A DNA stretch of 64,000 bases. Source: Diplolepis rosae. Its lineage: Eukaryota; Arthropoda; Insecta; Hymenoptera; Diplolepididae. The stretch spans positions 5,952,001-6,016,000 of the forward strand of contig JAPYXD010000555.1 in NCBI GenBank assembly GCA_030998225.1, written 5' to 3'. Both the position numbers and the translations under genes were made by a program. Below, piece by piece: positions 21,436 to 34,092 of the stretch (within the stretch, counting starts at the first letter, position 1; each line of letters begins with the position of its first letter). The notes under the pieces are model-generated. The model was not told the DNA's origin. It did no database searches and worked only from the letters and a program-made list of their open reading frames with translations.

Positions 21436-23060
21436 TAAAATTTTGGTTATAAAATTACCAAATGATATTATTTGTTGTAGAATATTATATTTTTGTTTCT
21501 TTAACAATCTATCTTGATAGATATTTATTTTCTATATGTTGTGATAGAGGTTAGGTTTGATATGAATAGTATTTTTGTCTCTTCCGTTCGGGATTCTAGA
21601 TTTATTTTATTTTCATTTTTCCCATTTTTATAACGAAATGAACTATCGAAGTAGGCCAAAAAATTCATTTTTTTACAAATAGGTGCCATTTTGCTTCATT
21701 TCAAAATTTTCGAAAACGTATATCCCGAACGAAAGCCAACATACGCTACTGCTTAAAACTGTGTTGTGCTTTTTTGTTTCAGTCAATTTGGGATGCTAAA
21801 ATCATGGTCACATTTTGGCACCAACTTTCCTACAGGGTCACGTTCAAGGACGACTATACCGCGTAATTTTTTTCGAACTTTTCATGTAAATATATTTTTT
21901 ATCTTTAAGAATAAACGAATATGGGAAAAAAATCATTGTGATATCTTATGGGATTCTGTAGGAAAAATGTTGAATTTTGTCCCGAAAACCGTATCACAAG
22001 GTAGAAGTCCCCCTTAAAATAAAATGCAGTTAGACAGAAAATAAAAAAACCTGAATCGTGACAATTTTTTAATAATGCTGCCTGCTGCAGATATAATCTT
22101 GAGTAATCATTTGAGAAATCCGTGTTTTGAAAGATACTCATGACTGTTCTTATGGCCATAAATCATAATATAACTTCTTATATTTAGCAACTACAGCTTT
22201 TGAGTCTTAACGGTAGCTGCATGCAAAATTTAAAAGAGTGCGCTTATCTTACTTTTCCGCTGTCATAACTAAGTCACTGTTGCCAAACGACTCGTGTAAA
22301 ATTGTTGAATAATACTTATATAGATATACACAGGAACGCGAACGCTTTCCAGTTGCGGAACGTTAAGTGGCAGCGCTCGATTGCTGTATGCAACACGTTC
22401 CATTGCTTTGCTGATTACTTTCCTCTGGTAATACATACCCAAGTCTGTTTTACTACAAATTCCATTTGCACTACGATATCAAGAAAGCTCTTCATCCCGG
22501 TGTCTTTTTTCAATAAATACTTAAAACATTATCAGAAAAATACATGAATTTTTTAAACGAATATTTTGCAAACACTGGAAAATACTGTTTCCTCAAAAAA
22601 ATAGTTCCTGTTAATATTTTTAATCTAAATTAATTATTCCTATAAACCTTGCATATTTAATAAAATGGATAATTAATTTTAATTAAGTGAATTATCAATA
22701 GATGTTAATTTATATAATAGAATTTCGAAAAAGATGAAACTTCAACGAGTAATAGGAAATTATAAAAATAACAAAAAGCGAAAAAATTTGCGTCATGGTG
22801 TCATTGGCAGCTCATGTTGAGGCCAGAAATAAAGAAACGTGACCCGACCTCAGACGATTAGCGATTGTTTCTCAACCGGGACTTCATATTCCGAAATTAT
22901 CTACTACTTTGAATTTCCTCCACTATTCGCCAATCGAATTATCTTGTTCATGGCGCTCTTTCAAATATCCAGTCCATTTAATAGATTCATAACAAAAATG
23001 TATTTTTATTAACAAATAAATTTTATTTTTGTTTAAAAAAAAAAAAAATAATTTCACAAC
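21436..23060. other. AT-rich intron DNA, no gene
   Basis: ORFs at 21766-22017, 21905-22159 and 22302-22547 have no domain, splice context or coding bias. A balanced-composition stretch at 22785-22980 is unassigned. Confidence 0.4.
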
Positions 23061-23535
23061 ACCCGGAAAAAGTTTCTTTGATTTAAAAAAAATTTCTTTG
23101 AGTCAAACAAATTCGTTCATTGCTATACGGTGAAAGAAAAGCTTCTTTGATTTAAAGAAATTTCTTGATTGATTTTTTTTTAATTTCAGAAATGAATGTC
23201 TGTGCAGTCGCATAAGTACATGTGTAATGTGATTAACAGAAATATCTTCTTTAATTTAAAGAAAAAATTGTGTTCATTTAAGATAATAGAATTAAATAAA
23301 TAATTTCTTAAGTTTTTGCCGGTATTGAATTTGAATCAAATAAATATTTTTTTAAATCAAATAAATAATGTTAAAAGAATAATTTCTATCATTTAAAAAA
23401 GGCTAAAAAGGTGATTTCTTAACATCAAATAAATTTATATTTCTTCTAAAAGTTTTATCACTTCGAATTAAAGAAACGAAGTTAAAAGAACGATTTCTTA
23501 AAATTAAATAAAACTTTTTTCTGCGTGAATACTGT
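23060..23535. repeat. Decayed AAAGAAA-type MITE
   Basis: ACCCGGAAAAAGTTTCTTTG at the left and ACTTTTTTCTGCGTG at the right enclose TTAAAGAAA and AAATAAAT palindromic units. This is a diverged relative of the 9625 family. Confidence 0.5.
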
Positions 23536-24410
23536 AATGGAAGTTTATTACCAAAATTTAATTTAATTTTAGTGTAATTTAACTTCACAATACCTCGACC
23601 TTAATTTTATATTTAATTTTAGTCATAAAATTCCATAAAGTATTGTAAAATCACAAACATTTTTAACAGTGTACTTGTATAAGATCAGAATTTTTAAATT
23701 GGCAAAATAAAAATTAATTAAAACAAATCCCCTGAAGTTGAATATGACAAGTTTCTCTTTTTCGTACTTTTCAGCTTTAACTATTCAATTACTTGAAACA
23801 TGATTGGGATCAAAGATTTCAATTACGCGTAATTAATCGCTACATTGAATGGTCAAAGGTTCGGGATGAGATAATATCAGTTGTTATGCTAGGTCAAAAA
23901 TTAGACAATTAAGGAAATACCAAACAGTTATGATCTCCCTTCACAAAGAGTGAGATTTTCATTGAGTTATTCCATAAATAATTTTTGATTTAAAAAATTT
24001 CCAAGCAAAAAATCAAAGGAAGAAAATGGTTCAGTATTCTCATAGAGTTTTAGATGATTTTATGACGGTGCAAATTCTAACGCCTGATATTGCACGATGT
24101 TTATGTTGTGTCTAGAAAATCATGCTGACATGTGTCGATCAGTGTAAAAGTTTATTAATATTTCCATAAACGTCAGAAAAAATGGCCACAACTGTTATCT
24201 TCGTCGCTGCACTAATAAATTAAACTTGGCACAGCGCAATACTATCGCTACCAGACACGCCGTGGCAAGATGCCCTTATCTTGACGAACTTAAAATAATC
24301 ACTCCACTTTGGAACGTGTTTACGAAAGTTCAAGGCATCCCTATCCTGAGACTAATCGACGCCAAATCAACTAACAATATCAACTCAATTGAGCGATACC
24401 AAATTTATTC
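23536..24410. other. Intron DNA, no gene
   Basis: A balanced-composition stretch at about 24180-24400 has a 73-codon plus ORF (from 24226) with no known domain. Nothing else is seen. Confidence 0.35.
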
Positions 24411-24414
24411 TGTA

Positions 24415-24685
24415 CTCTCTAAATCTAAATCAGTCAAAATCTACTGATTATCAGTAAAATGTGACTGATTCAAATAGACAAAAAGAGGTTACTGTAAATC
24501 CGTCAAATTTCACAGATTACTTTAGTGGAAATTAACTGGTTTACAAGTGAAAAATATTTTTCCACTGATGAACCATTGAAAATTAACTGATTCAATAGTG
24601 AAAAATATTGTTTCACTGCAGAATCAGTGAAAAGGCAAGTCACTGATTTAATCAGTGGAAATTTGACTGATTCAGATTTAGAGAG
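24415..24685. mobile_element. Palindromic MITE, CTCTCTAAATC family
   Basis: CTCTCTAAATCTAAATCAGT after TA (24413-24414) and CTGATTCAGATTTAGAGAG before TA (24686-24687). The body is made of CACTGATT/AATCAGTG units. 271 bases, no coding. Confidence 0.82.
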
Positions 24686-24689
24686 TACT

Positions 24690-25650
24690 ATCATTTTTCG
24701 AGTGTAATCTACAACCATACCAGAAAACAAAAACCTGATTCGAATAATTATTAGCTATTGAAATGATACAATGTTACGAGAAGTGTCGATCAGTTTATCA
24801 TAATTATTCTTCAGCTTATGGTATTACAGATTACCACCATGACATATTGCAAGGCAAAGTTACGTATATCAGTTTCCTCTGTCCGAATCAAAAGTGGGTA
24901 ATTAATGGGGGGATCAGAGGCTATAAAATTTCAATCATCAATTTGATCTACACTTTTGACTCCAGCACGCATCTGGAAATAAATCATGCGAGATGTTCAT
25001 TCGACGCTCCTTCCACTATATGCGTGATAAATTAATCGCCTGAGCCTTAAATATTGGCGTTTAGACGAGCTGGACTTTAAACAGCGTGCACAATCAGTTC
25101 AGTTTTCCACGCAAATAAAGTTTACGCGAGAATTATTTTATAATTGGTGATTGTGCTGTAAATGTGTGTGTGACAACTTTACCATGAGACATGTGCATAT
25201 TTAGTGAGTTTAACTGATAAGACCTTTCTTACTGCATGAATTAATGGGACTTTGCCGGTCCAAAACTAGGATTCGGCATTCCGTCACTTTCATACCTTAC
25301 AAAATCTGTAACTCCGAACCAAATAATTTTACATTTTTACCGTCTTGTTTTAACTCGGGGTCACTCCATGAAAATTTAGTTACATTTGGACCATTGGCAA
25401 AAAAAGTTTAAAATAATATACAGCAATTTATGGCTTTTGAAAATATACACGGATAGAAATTTGATTGTTGAAAGTACCATTTTTGACGGTATAACAAAAC
25501 CATTAGAAATTTCGGTCAATTAGTCCCAAAAATATGTTACTCACCAAGACTTATGGTGAAAACTGAAAATTCATATTCCAACTTTTTTTGACAAAATATA
25601 CCTTTAAAGATGTGTATGCATATCTATTGCGTTTACATTATGACATTCCA
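24690..25650. other. Intron DNA with a balanced-composition block
   Basis: 24760-25180 is less AT-rich and has a 90-codon plus ORF (24763-25035) without a recognised domain. It could be a regulatory island. Nothing firmer can be said. Confidence 0.3.
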
Positions 25651-25652
25651 TA

Positions 25653-26428
25653 CACTGTTAGAAATTTCTACCATAATTTTCCGAAATACTTGACTGGACT
25701 TTTATTTAATTACAGTTTCGTAAAATTAAGATAGAATTTCAGAAAATTAAGTTATTTTTTAGTAAATTCAAGAAACAATTTCTTGATTTTTAGTTACAAA
25801 GTGTTGAATATTCTGATACTTGTACCTACTCTCTAAATCTGAATCAGTCAAATTTTGACTGATTGAATCAGTGGTTTTCCTTTTCACTGATTCATCAGTG
25901 AAAAATATTTTTTAAATTAATCAGTTAAATCAGTTAATTTCCACTGATTCATCAGTGAAAAAAATATTTTTCACTGTCAAATCAGTCAATTTTTACTGAA
26001 ATAATCAGTGAAATTTGACTGATTTACAGTAACCTATTTTTAGCTATTTGAATCAGTCAAATTTCACTGATAATCAGTAGATTTTGACTGATTCAAATTT
26101 AGAGGGTATATATTCTGAAACTTGTAACAGAAATGATGTGATGTTTTGGGTAACTGGAGTTTTATGCAGTTACATGTAACTGAAAATATAGTTACAATTT
26201 CGTAATTTTATGGTAAATTTGATGGCAATTCTGTTACAGTTTGGTAGTTTTAAGATACATATTATGAAAAATTAGTTCTGCTTCATAATATTAAGAAAAA
26301 TATCAGAAATTTCAGTACATTTTTTGCAATTTTAAGATACCTTTACTCAAAAATATCAAATATATTCAAATTTAACGTTACCTTTGTAACATAAAATTTT
26401 TTTAAATTTCCGAACATCTCTAACAGTG
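25653..26428. mobile_element. MITE, CACTGTTAGAAATTT family, with a nested MITE
   Basis: CACTGTTAGAAATTTCTACC after TA (25651-25652); the right end is CGAACATCTCTAACAGTG. The interior has GAAAATTAAG and TAAGATACC units. It is interrupted by 25829-26106. An inverted copy without that insertion lies at about 55435-55850. Confidence 0.72.
25829..26106. mobile_element. Palindromic MITE, CTCTCTAAATC family, nested
   Basis: CTCTCTAAATCTGAATCAGT after TA, and GATTCAAATTTAGAGGG before TA (26107-26108). Very similar to 56065-56284, so a relatively recent family. Confidence 0.82.
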
Positions 26429-26473
26429 CTGTCAAGAATAATGAGTAAAAATTTGAAAGTGATAGCCATAATG

Positions 26474-26684
26474 CACGGAGAAAAATGGATATTCAGAAGC
26501 AATATCTAGATATTCAACTATGTGACAAGCATCTAATATCTAATATCTAAGAAAATCACATAAGCCTATTTCAATATTTAATACGATAGAGCTTAATATT
26601 CAGATATTACAACTCAATATCTAGATATTGCAACTGAATATATAAGATGCTTTTCACATAGTTAAATATCCTTTTTTCTCCGTG
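26474..26684. mobile_element. Palindromic MITE, CACGGAGAAA family
   Basis: CACGGAGAAAAATGGATATT start; TTTCTCCGTG end. The interior has ATATCTAGATATT repeats, with AACTATGTGACAAGCAT near the left and TGCTTTTCACATAGTTA near the right. It directly touches the next MITE. Confidence 0.78.
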
Positions 26685-26966
26685 CACTCAGAAAAAAGAT
26701 TTGATTGATAAAAATTTCGTCAAATCGAATGAATTTCTCCCTTCAATCAAACATATTATATCTTTGACCATACATCAATACATTAATTTTTTTGTTTTGA
26801 AGAAATTTTTTTTTTATTTGAACAAATATTTATTTGACCCAGAGATATTTTGTTTGAATTAAAAAAATGTTATTTAATTCAAATAAATCATTTCTCGTAA
26901 TCAAAGAAAGTCTTTCTAAAAAATAATTTTTTTTCATTCAATCAAATCTTTTTTTCTCAGTGTGTG
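26685..26966. mobile_element. MITE, TTTGATTGA family, back-to-back with its neighbour
   Basis: CACTCAGAAAAAAGATTTGA start; TCAATCAAATCTTTTTTTCT then CAGTG end. No bases separate it from the CACGG MITE at its left. Another left terminus of this family is at 51749. Confidence 0.72.
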
Positions 26967-27088
26967 ATATCTACGATACGTTGTACCAAAGATTGCTATA
27001 TATTTTCGAAACCATAAACTGCTGTATATTATTTATAATCTTTTTCCCCCAAGGGTCCAAATGTTTATGGTGGTTAAGCACGCTTGGG

Positions 27089-27400
27089 CTATGATCGTTT
27101 TCGAACGACGTTATTGTAAACAATCCATTTTTCATCGCCTGTGATAATTCGTTTCAAAATAGGATCGAATTCATTGCATTCAAGATGCAAATCACAAGCG
27201 TTGATGCGTTTTGTTAAATACATTTCTTTTAATTCATGTGGAATCCAAATATCAAGTTTTTTAACGAGTTCAAGACGTTGTATATGACGGTCGATTGTTG
27301 ATTTTGGTATTTTCAACATTTCTTCAATCTCTCGCACGGTTTAACGGTAGTTGGCAATTTCCCGCGCCTGATGAAATTTGGTCATTTTCATGACCCTAAA
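27089..27400 (-). pseudogene. Mariner transposase remnant
   Basis: REIEEMLKIPKSTIDRHIQR, LVKKLDIWIPHELKEMYLTK, RINACDLHLECNEFDPILKR, then IITGDEKWIVYNN. This holds the second helix-turn-helix, the linker and the first catalytic Asp (GDEKW). The frame is lost soon after, and the second and third catalytic Asp are absent. Confidence 0.85.
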
Positions 27401-27491
27401 TCTTGGTGTCTACTAAACTTATCAACTTGATTTTTTTTTATTTTGTCAAGAATTGAGTGATCAACAACTTTGACCATGGAAATTTTTTTTA

Positions 27492-27839
27492 CACGGAAAA
27501 ACTTTTTATATCAATTTTTACCATAGTATTTTTCAATTTAGGGAAAAACGTATCACTTTGAGAATTTTTGTTAGTAAAAATACTAAACTTTATAATAATG
27601 ATATGAAACTTCAGCACAGTTCATAGCAAATTTTACTAATGTGCTAACTAATAAAATAGCTGAGGCATATTTTACAAACTGAAGTAGTTGGTTTTACTAA
27701 CCATTTTTTTCAGTGTACTAAAGTTCCATATCATTATTATAAAGTTTAGTATTTTTACTAACAAAAATTCTCAAAGTGATACGATTTTCTTAAATTGAAA
27801 AATACTATAGTAAAAATTGATATAAAAAGTTTCTCCGTG
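27492..27839. mobile_element. Long-armed palindromic MITE in mariner
   Basis: CACGGAAAAACTTTTTATAT after TA (27490-27491); ATATAAAAAGTTTCTCCGTG before TA (27840-27841). The arms are about 120 bases and nearly perfect (AAAATACTAAACTTTATAAT and its complement), so a transcript would fold into a long hairpin. Confidence 0.88.
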
Positions 27840-28045
27840 TACAAACTTGGGGAAAATACAGCCGATCTGGAAAATTGTTGAAAAATGCCATTTTTGAACA
27901 TTGGGAAGAATTTGTTTGTAAAGCAAGCTAAGAGTGATAGCTAACAAATGTCAGAAGGAAAAATCATGACATTAAAAGAAGCCATTCGAAAATATGGTCT
28001 TATGTGAACATACATACAATACATACAAGTTCTGGAACAACCCAA

Positions 28046-29199
28046 TATAACCGAGTTTACTCAATTCTAAATATAATAATAATTCAAATACAATCACTGA
28101 GTTGTACTCAAGTTCTTTGGTTCTGACCTTCATGCCAACGAAAATTTCGTCATCAATGTTAATTTGTTAATTTTTATAAGTAATATAAATTATGAAAACT
28201 AATAACATGAATTGTAAGCTTTTTCTCCGTAAAGCGAGAGTGAAAAAAGAACTAAAGGAAGGTAAAGAGAGTTTAACGAGATAAGTTTCTATAGAGTTGG
28301 CCATCGCCTCACCCTCGAAAAATGAGAAAACGGTAATATGTGCAGTTTTCGATGACAAAAAGAGAGTTAACATTAAATGCCGAACATTTATAGATTCTCT
28401 TCTCACATTCTCGTAGCCATCGTTACACATTCGCCTCAACATTTCTACTCGGAAAGCCTCGATAATTTTCCTACAATTTATTAAAGATTATTCCACATTT
28501 TTTTATTAGTGGATTTTCCTAAAACTTTCAGATAATTTATGGGCCCTAAAGCCAATATTTTCCAACAATATACCAAAATAAATAATACCTAAAATTTTGA
28601 GAACATTTAGGGGATTAAGTAGTGCCATTTTTTATAGTTTAATATAATTGAAATGTTGTAAATTAAATTGAGGACGCACATTGCCAATAAAAAAAATTTT
28701 ACGTTTGAACGCATCGTGTCTGGCGGTTTAAAAAATATAATGAATTTGCATTTGCAGCAGGTGGATCTTGGAGAAACGGAAACTCATGGAAGTTTGGTAA
28801 AACAAGAAAAATAACTCCACCTCGACTTTCTTGGAGACAAGTTTTTCGACGTTTCACTATCGCAAGATCGAAACAGTCACGATGATCCTGCAATTTACGA
28901 GAAAACTTTATACGATTGGAAAGTTTTGTTTTCTTGTATTATTCATCAGTTTCAACTAATCGAAAATGTTTTAGCAATATTCTTAGACATGGCAATATCA
29001 CAATCCTAATTGCAGTAATGCAATGCTGCCTTCAAACTTTAGAATTTACTGTAATTTGATAAACGTATTTTAAATGCTAATTTTTTAATTAAATGAAATA
29101 TAGATTACAATAATGAAAAGTACATTTTCAGTTATTGATAAACCCCATAAAAGTAAGAAATTCAGTTAATAATTTGAAAGTGCTCGCATGAGAATAATA
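28046..29199. other. Intron DNA, no gene
   Basis: Balanced stretches at 28190-28450 and 28690-28920 carry minus ORFs of 91 and 64 codons without domains. GGGCCCTAAAGCCAA near 28542 is the landmark also found at 12972, 46338 and 61414. Confidence 0.35.
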
Positions 29200-29462
29200 A
29201 GTGGCGTAACTACTGCCAAGCTGGCCATTTAGGTTGTCTGGGGCCCCCAAAAAGACATATCCTTTAAAAAAAATTTCGTTTTAACATTTTTTACAGGTTC
29301 TAATCATCTTTCACTATATTTACAATATTTTTGATTGAATTTCAACTATGAGAGTAGTGCCGCATTTGATTGTTTCCTAGCCTATATTGTCATATTTTTC
29401 GGGTAAAGGGCCCCCTATACTGAAAGAATATCTGGGGCCCCAATTATTGTAATCACGCCACT
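29200..29462. mobile_element. Small TIR element, hAT-like ends
   Basis: AGTGGCGTAACTA at the left and TAATCACGCCACTG at the right are imperfect inverted repeats enclosing GGGGCCCC blocks (near 29241 and 29442). CAGTGGCGTA-type ends are common among non-autonomous hAT-like elements. Target duplications were not established. Confidence 0.5.
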
Positions 29463-31270
29463 GAAAATTATATATTTGTTTAATACAGATATTTATTTCT
29501 GTTTATGTAATCAGCTTGACATTTTGACGTGGTTTACTACCCTTGCTAGCAGCAGACGTTGAACCAAATAAAAAAAAATTATTCAGTTTCATTGCCGATA
29601 GCTATAATCATATTATTGCTCGTCTCAATATATTTTTCTCTGACTGCTTAATCACTCGAATATTAGATATCGGCAAGAAGTATGCAGAGAAATAAATAAA
29701 GCTTGTCTTGAATTTGCATGGTGGATGATCTTCAAAGTTCAGCGAGCGACCTTTGCGCACTTGACTGATTAGTTTTATATCATAATCGTGTTTCATGAGG
29801 CTTTATAGAGAGGTGAATTTGTATAAAGACACATATAATTTCAAAAACATATGATTACAATTTCAGTCACGTTTAGAGTTTAGTATAGTAGCAAGAGTTA
29901 ATAGAATACGAGTATGCGCTAAAGTAGAAAGTGTTTGCCTAAAGAATTAAACCCAAGAACATATCATTAGACTAAACTGGAAGAGAAACTCGTCTTGACT
30001 CAAACCGGACATTATTTTTGAATGATTTACCGAGTGTATTACCAAAATAGATATTTAAGTAAGTGAAAATATGAGTTATAGGGAACGTGCAAAGAATGAT
30101 GTTTTTTAAAAGTATTGAAAATGCAAAATCAGTTTTAAACGACAGATCCTTGTAGCTTATTAGCTTTTATCTAAGGTTTGTCGTGTCTATTCTTGTCTAT
30201 TAGCCTTGCATTATACCCTTGTAATTAGAACAAATAAGTCAATTGAGTTCGCCTTGTTTTATATATCTTTGAAATTAAATGATTTCTTTGTTAGCAACTC
30301 CAGCGTTCGCAAAAAAACAAGAAGGAAACAATCATTGTTGCGAGTATTGGAAACTCTGTCAAAAACATTGTTCTATGTTGAAATTAATTTAAAGTTTGCA
30401 ATAAAATTAGAAGGCAGAATTTCATTTATCAGACTTTTCATTCGTATAAAATTTTATTTCTCCGAAAGAGCTTCTTTTAGATTCTTCAATTGTTTTTTAC
30501 TTGTCAAAACAGAAACTTGCTTTTTAACAAATCTTACACCAATGATAATTTGAAGTATTCATAATAATGCTGGATCTATAGATTTGCAGTTTCAGCGAAA
30601 AAAAACTATAAGTGCAGTCAAGGCGCAAGCAAGGAAAAACCAAAAACCATTTGCTTCCGAGATGTAATAAAAGCATTATTTTTGAAGCTCAAAAAATCGT
30701 TTTTAGGAGAAACAAGAAACGATTATTTTATCTTTTGCTCAAAAAAATATACGTATTTCCTGCAGTACCATAAGAAGATGTACTTGCGGCTTCGATTTCG
30801 TGCATTTTACTTTTGATAAATATGGTAAGTGCTCTTGCAGGTTTTTGAACAAAAAAACCCGAGCGCAGATGATTTTAGCAATGAAAAACTTCGTTGGGTT
30901 ACAATTTCAGAATTTCTACATTGCTAAAATACCAATTGAATAAATATTGACATTTTTCTTTATTTTGCGATTTGTCGTGCGAAAGCACGTTGAAAAAATC
31001 ATTGCGTTCATTACAGCCATGTATGCTACGTTAATTTCAATGACTTACGGCTTATTTCTATATGTAAACAAGGTCGCCACTCACGAAAGTACCAAAAGAA
31101 GAAAACCGCAAGTGGGCTTAGGGCAAAATTTATGACACTCAATGCGTTTTTCCTATAAACGACGACCTACAAATTTATCGTCTTCATTATGATTTATTTA
31201 ATCATAATTGAAAAACGAAAAAATTCATATAATTTTTTGAAAACGCAATTTAGATGCAAAAATATCTAAA
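29463..31270. other. AT-rich intron DNA, no gene
   Basis: ORFs at 29608-29796 (-), 30206-30553 (+, 115 codons) and 30947-31135 (+) lack recognisable domains, and no splice-supported exon is visible. Confidence 0.4.
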
Positions 31271-31507
31271 CACGGAGAAAAATGGATATTCAACTATGTG
31301 ACAAGCATTTTATACATTCAGTTTTAATATCTAGATATTGAACAGTAATATCTGAACATTCAGCAAGTATCTAAAATATTGAAATAGATAATATGAATAC
31401 CTTAGATATTACAGCTGAATATTTAGATAATGAAACAGAATATATAAGATCCTTGTCACATAGTTAGATATATAGATATTGGTCCTGAATATCCATTTTT
31501 CTCCGTG
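31271..31507. mobile_element. Palindromic MITE, CACGGAGAAA family
   Basis: CACGGAGAAAAATGGATATT start; TATCCATTTTTCTCCGTG end. It has ACTATGTGACAAGC and CTTGTCACATAGT on opposite arms, and ATATCTAGATATT units as at 26474-26684. Confidence 0.82.
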
Positions 31508-32207
31508 AAGAATCGATTGATATAAAAATCGCATTTTCGTCAAAACTGTCACCCATTATGATTTTTCCCTGGGACGGCAGAGATCTACAAGGAAAAAATA
31601 AAATTCACCCAATTACAAATTTTAACGTCCACATTGCAACTTTTACCATTCGCAAATTTTGTTGCTGACATTAGGAGTTTTAATAATTGGATGTTGGGAA
31701 AAAAATCAAAAATCAATTTACGAATTCTAAAATGCTTAACATCAGAATTTAAATACTTTAAATTAACAATAAGATGTTTATACCTTTTGGCAATCTACGG
31801 AATATAAGGAAATTTCTACAATTTAAAAAAAAAATTTTTTTTTGAAATTTAATATCTTAAGCCTAATTTGAGGTTAACAAAGTTTTATACAATGGCATTA
31901 CAAACAAATCTTTTTAAAAATCTGAGTTTTGGTTTAAAATGAGCCTATTATGGGTTCTTTCAATATATTAAATATATACACGATAGTAAAAGCTAAATAA
32001 TGATTGTATTTTAGTAAAAAATCTAAGAATATATATAGATATATATCTATATATATAGAATTATTTGACTATTTTTGAGATTTTAAACACCAAAAAATAC
32101 ATCCTTATAAAAAATTCAAGAGCGCAACTCTTTTCGACTATGAAGAAAACTTATATTTGAAGTTATTTTTGAAAAAAATGATATACAAGATTTTTCGCAA
32201 TGATTTT
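31508..32207. other. AT-rich intron DNA with a short palindrome
   Basis: A perfect-looking AT palindrome, ATATATAGATATATATCTAT, sits near 32033. Nothing else was identified. Confidence 0.4.
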
Positions 32208-32211
32208 TTAA

Positions 32212-33135
32212 GGGGTAACACCACTTTAGCGGCTCGAAAATCATGCATGAATACGAATTTTTTTTTTTTTTAATATAATAAAGTGAATGTAAAACCTGAT
32301 TTGATTACTATATTATACAGGTATTGAAGGATAAAAGAAATGTTTGATTGAAAAAAAGAAATGAAAAATGGCTTACCAGAGTTTTTCTCAAAATCATATT
32401 TTTTTCAATTTTTATCCGATCGACTTGAAATTTCAATTTTGTATTCCTTAATAGATTCTCCATCAAAGAGCGTCGGATTTTTGCAATATTATAAAAAATG
32501 TTTATTTTATACGTGGTTTACCACAAAATTTTCACTTGGAAATCATGACGTAATTCTCAAATCACCACCATGTTTGAAAAAATCAATATTTCATACATTA
32601 ACTTTCTAACGCGTTTTTCCCAAAACCGCATTTTTAAAATTGTTGGTCACGATATCTCAAAAACTACTAAACGGATGAAGCTCACAATTTGAAATTACAT
32701 TAAGTACATATGTAGTTCTAACCTGAGCTACAATAATTGCAAAATCTATCATAGTTTTTTTATATGAAGCCGAAAAAACGACGAAAATCGTAATTTTATT
32801 ATTCACAATTGTACGAAAAATTGAATTTTTAATACTTTGTCTTAATTCTAGTCCCGGCTATAGCCACAGGTCTACAGATTGATATGATTTTTGATTCAAA
32901 ATTAGCAGAACAGCCAGAATCATGTCAACCACCAACCACCTTTTTTTGACAAATGTGCCATACGAAAGGTCAAGAGTCGATTTCACTCTATATTTTGGCT
33001 TGTAAAAAATTGAAACGATTGTTGAAACTTCAATAACCAAGCACTGAAAAAGCCAAGATTGTATATTTTCACGGTTCGTCAGTAAAAATTCCCAAAAAGG
33101 AAGAAAAACACAGCTTGGCACACCAGACGACCCCC
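32212..33135. mobile_element. TTAA-bounded element, joined to the next
   Basis: TTAA at 32208-32211 precedes GGGGTAACACCACTTTAGCG. The other end reads GCACACCAGACGACCCCC before TTAA (33136-33139). The termini share only the G-run and a loose ACACCA/TGGTGT-type similarity, so the pairing is tentative. No transposase. Confidence 0.45.
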
Positions 33136-33139
33136 TTAA

Positions 33140-34092
33140 GGGGGTGGCCTGCTATATAAGGTCCCAAAAAATTGATTTTTTATTGCCTAAATCTATAGAT
33201 AAACTATCCAATGATTCCCGAAGTTATAGATGCCAATTCGAAGTATTTTTGAAGATACCTAACCAAGAGCAGGCAAGCGTCCGTAGTAAGCGCTCGTCCG
33301 TACTTTAAACTGCGTTTTCTAGTTTTAATTTTTGCGATTTTTTTTTCAATTTTCGGGCGTGATAACAAACAAAAATATATCACCTATTGAACCAAACCAA
33401 AGCTTATCCTTTTCAGTATTAAATTCTTTTCTATGTAAACCTAAAAGATTGCTAAAACAGTCTCTTTAATCTATTTGTACTGCACGTTAAAGTTTCAATT
33501 TCTTTTCACACATTTTTCTTTTGAAGCTGAAAATTTTTCTGGTTTTTCTTGATTCGCATAGAAGAAATATATATGAAAATTCGAAATCTTTTCTAATCTT
33601 TTATTTCAGGCAAAAATTACGCGCTGTATCTTTCCCGCAAACCAGAGACTGCAGTGGCAAGGCGCTCCAGGAATCAGCGGATAAATCCACCATATTTAAT
33701 AATTTTATATAAACAAAATTTTTCATGTACACTTTAAACATATGTTAAAATATGTGACGCGATCTGAGAAAAGGAACCTTAGCGCCCAAAAATTATTTTT
33801 GGGATTATGATCGTTCCAGATCAATTCAATATCGCTCTTTAATATTATGAAATCAGTATAATTTTTTATGCAATATTTTTCGTTTAGTAAGACTTTTTCG
33901 ATTAGCGGTACGAAGTGCATTCGAGTCCTCTCTCTTCTCATAGTCACTTGCACCGTGTTTGTAAGACGCAAGAGAGAATAAAGAATATCGGAAGCTCTAA
34001 TCGGCTCGTTGACTATTCCTTTCCTTCTCCTTTCGCTTCCAAAAAAATATCCGAAAAAAACTTTTTTGAACTCCATTAAGCAGGTCACCTCC
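33140..34092. mobile_element. TTAA-flanked TIR element
   Basis: GGGGGTGGCCTGCT at the left and AGCAGGTCACCTCC at the right are inverted and bounded by TTAA (33136-33139 and 34093-34096). 953 bases. The ORFs inside (33521-33712 +, 33723-34088 -) have no transposase-like motif. Confidence 0.68.

Larger units (their letters stand above)
27089..28045 (-). mobile_element. Mariner, 3'-truncated, split by a MITE
   Basis: Minus-strand mariner of the 16815-17837 family. Its 5' TIR is TTGGGTTGTTCCAGAACTTG at 28045, but there is no 3' TIR, because sequence identity stops near 27089. A MITE occupies 27492-27839. Confidence 0.78.

Noticed and set aside
24226..25035. Two plus ORFs of 73 and 90 codons as genes
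   Set aside because: The first runs into a MITE terminus for its last codons; the second has no domain. Neither has splice or codon support.
30206..30553. 115-codon plus ORF
   Set aside because: AT-rich, basic and aromatic composition typical of random frames, without splice signals or a domain.
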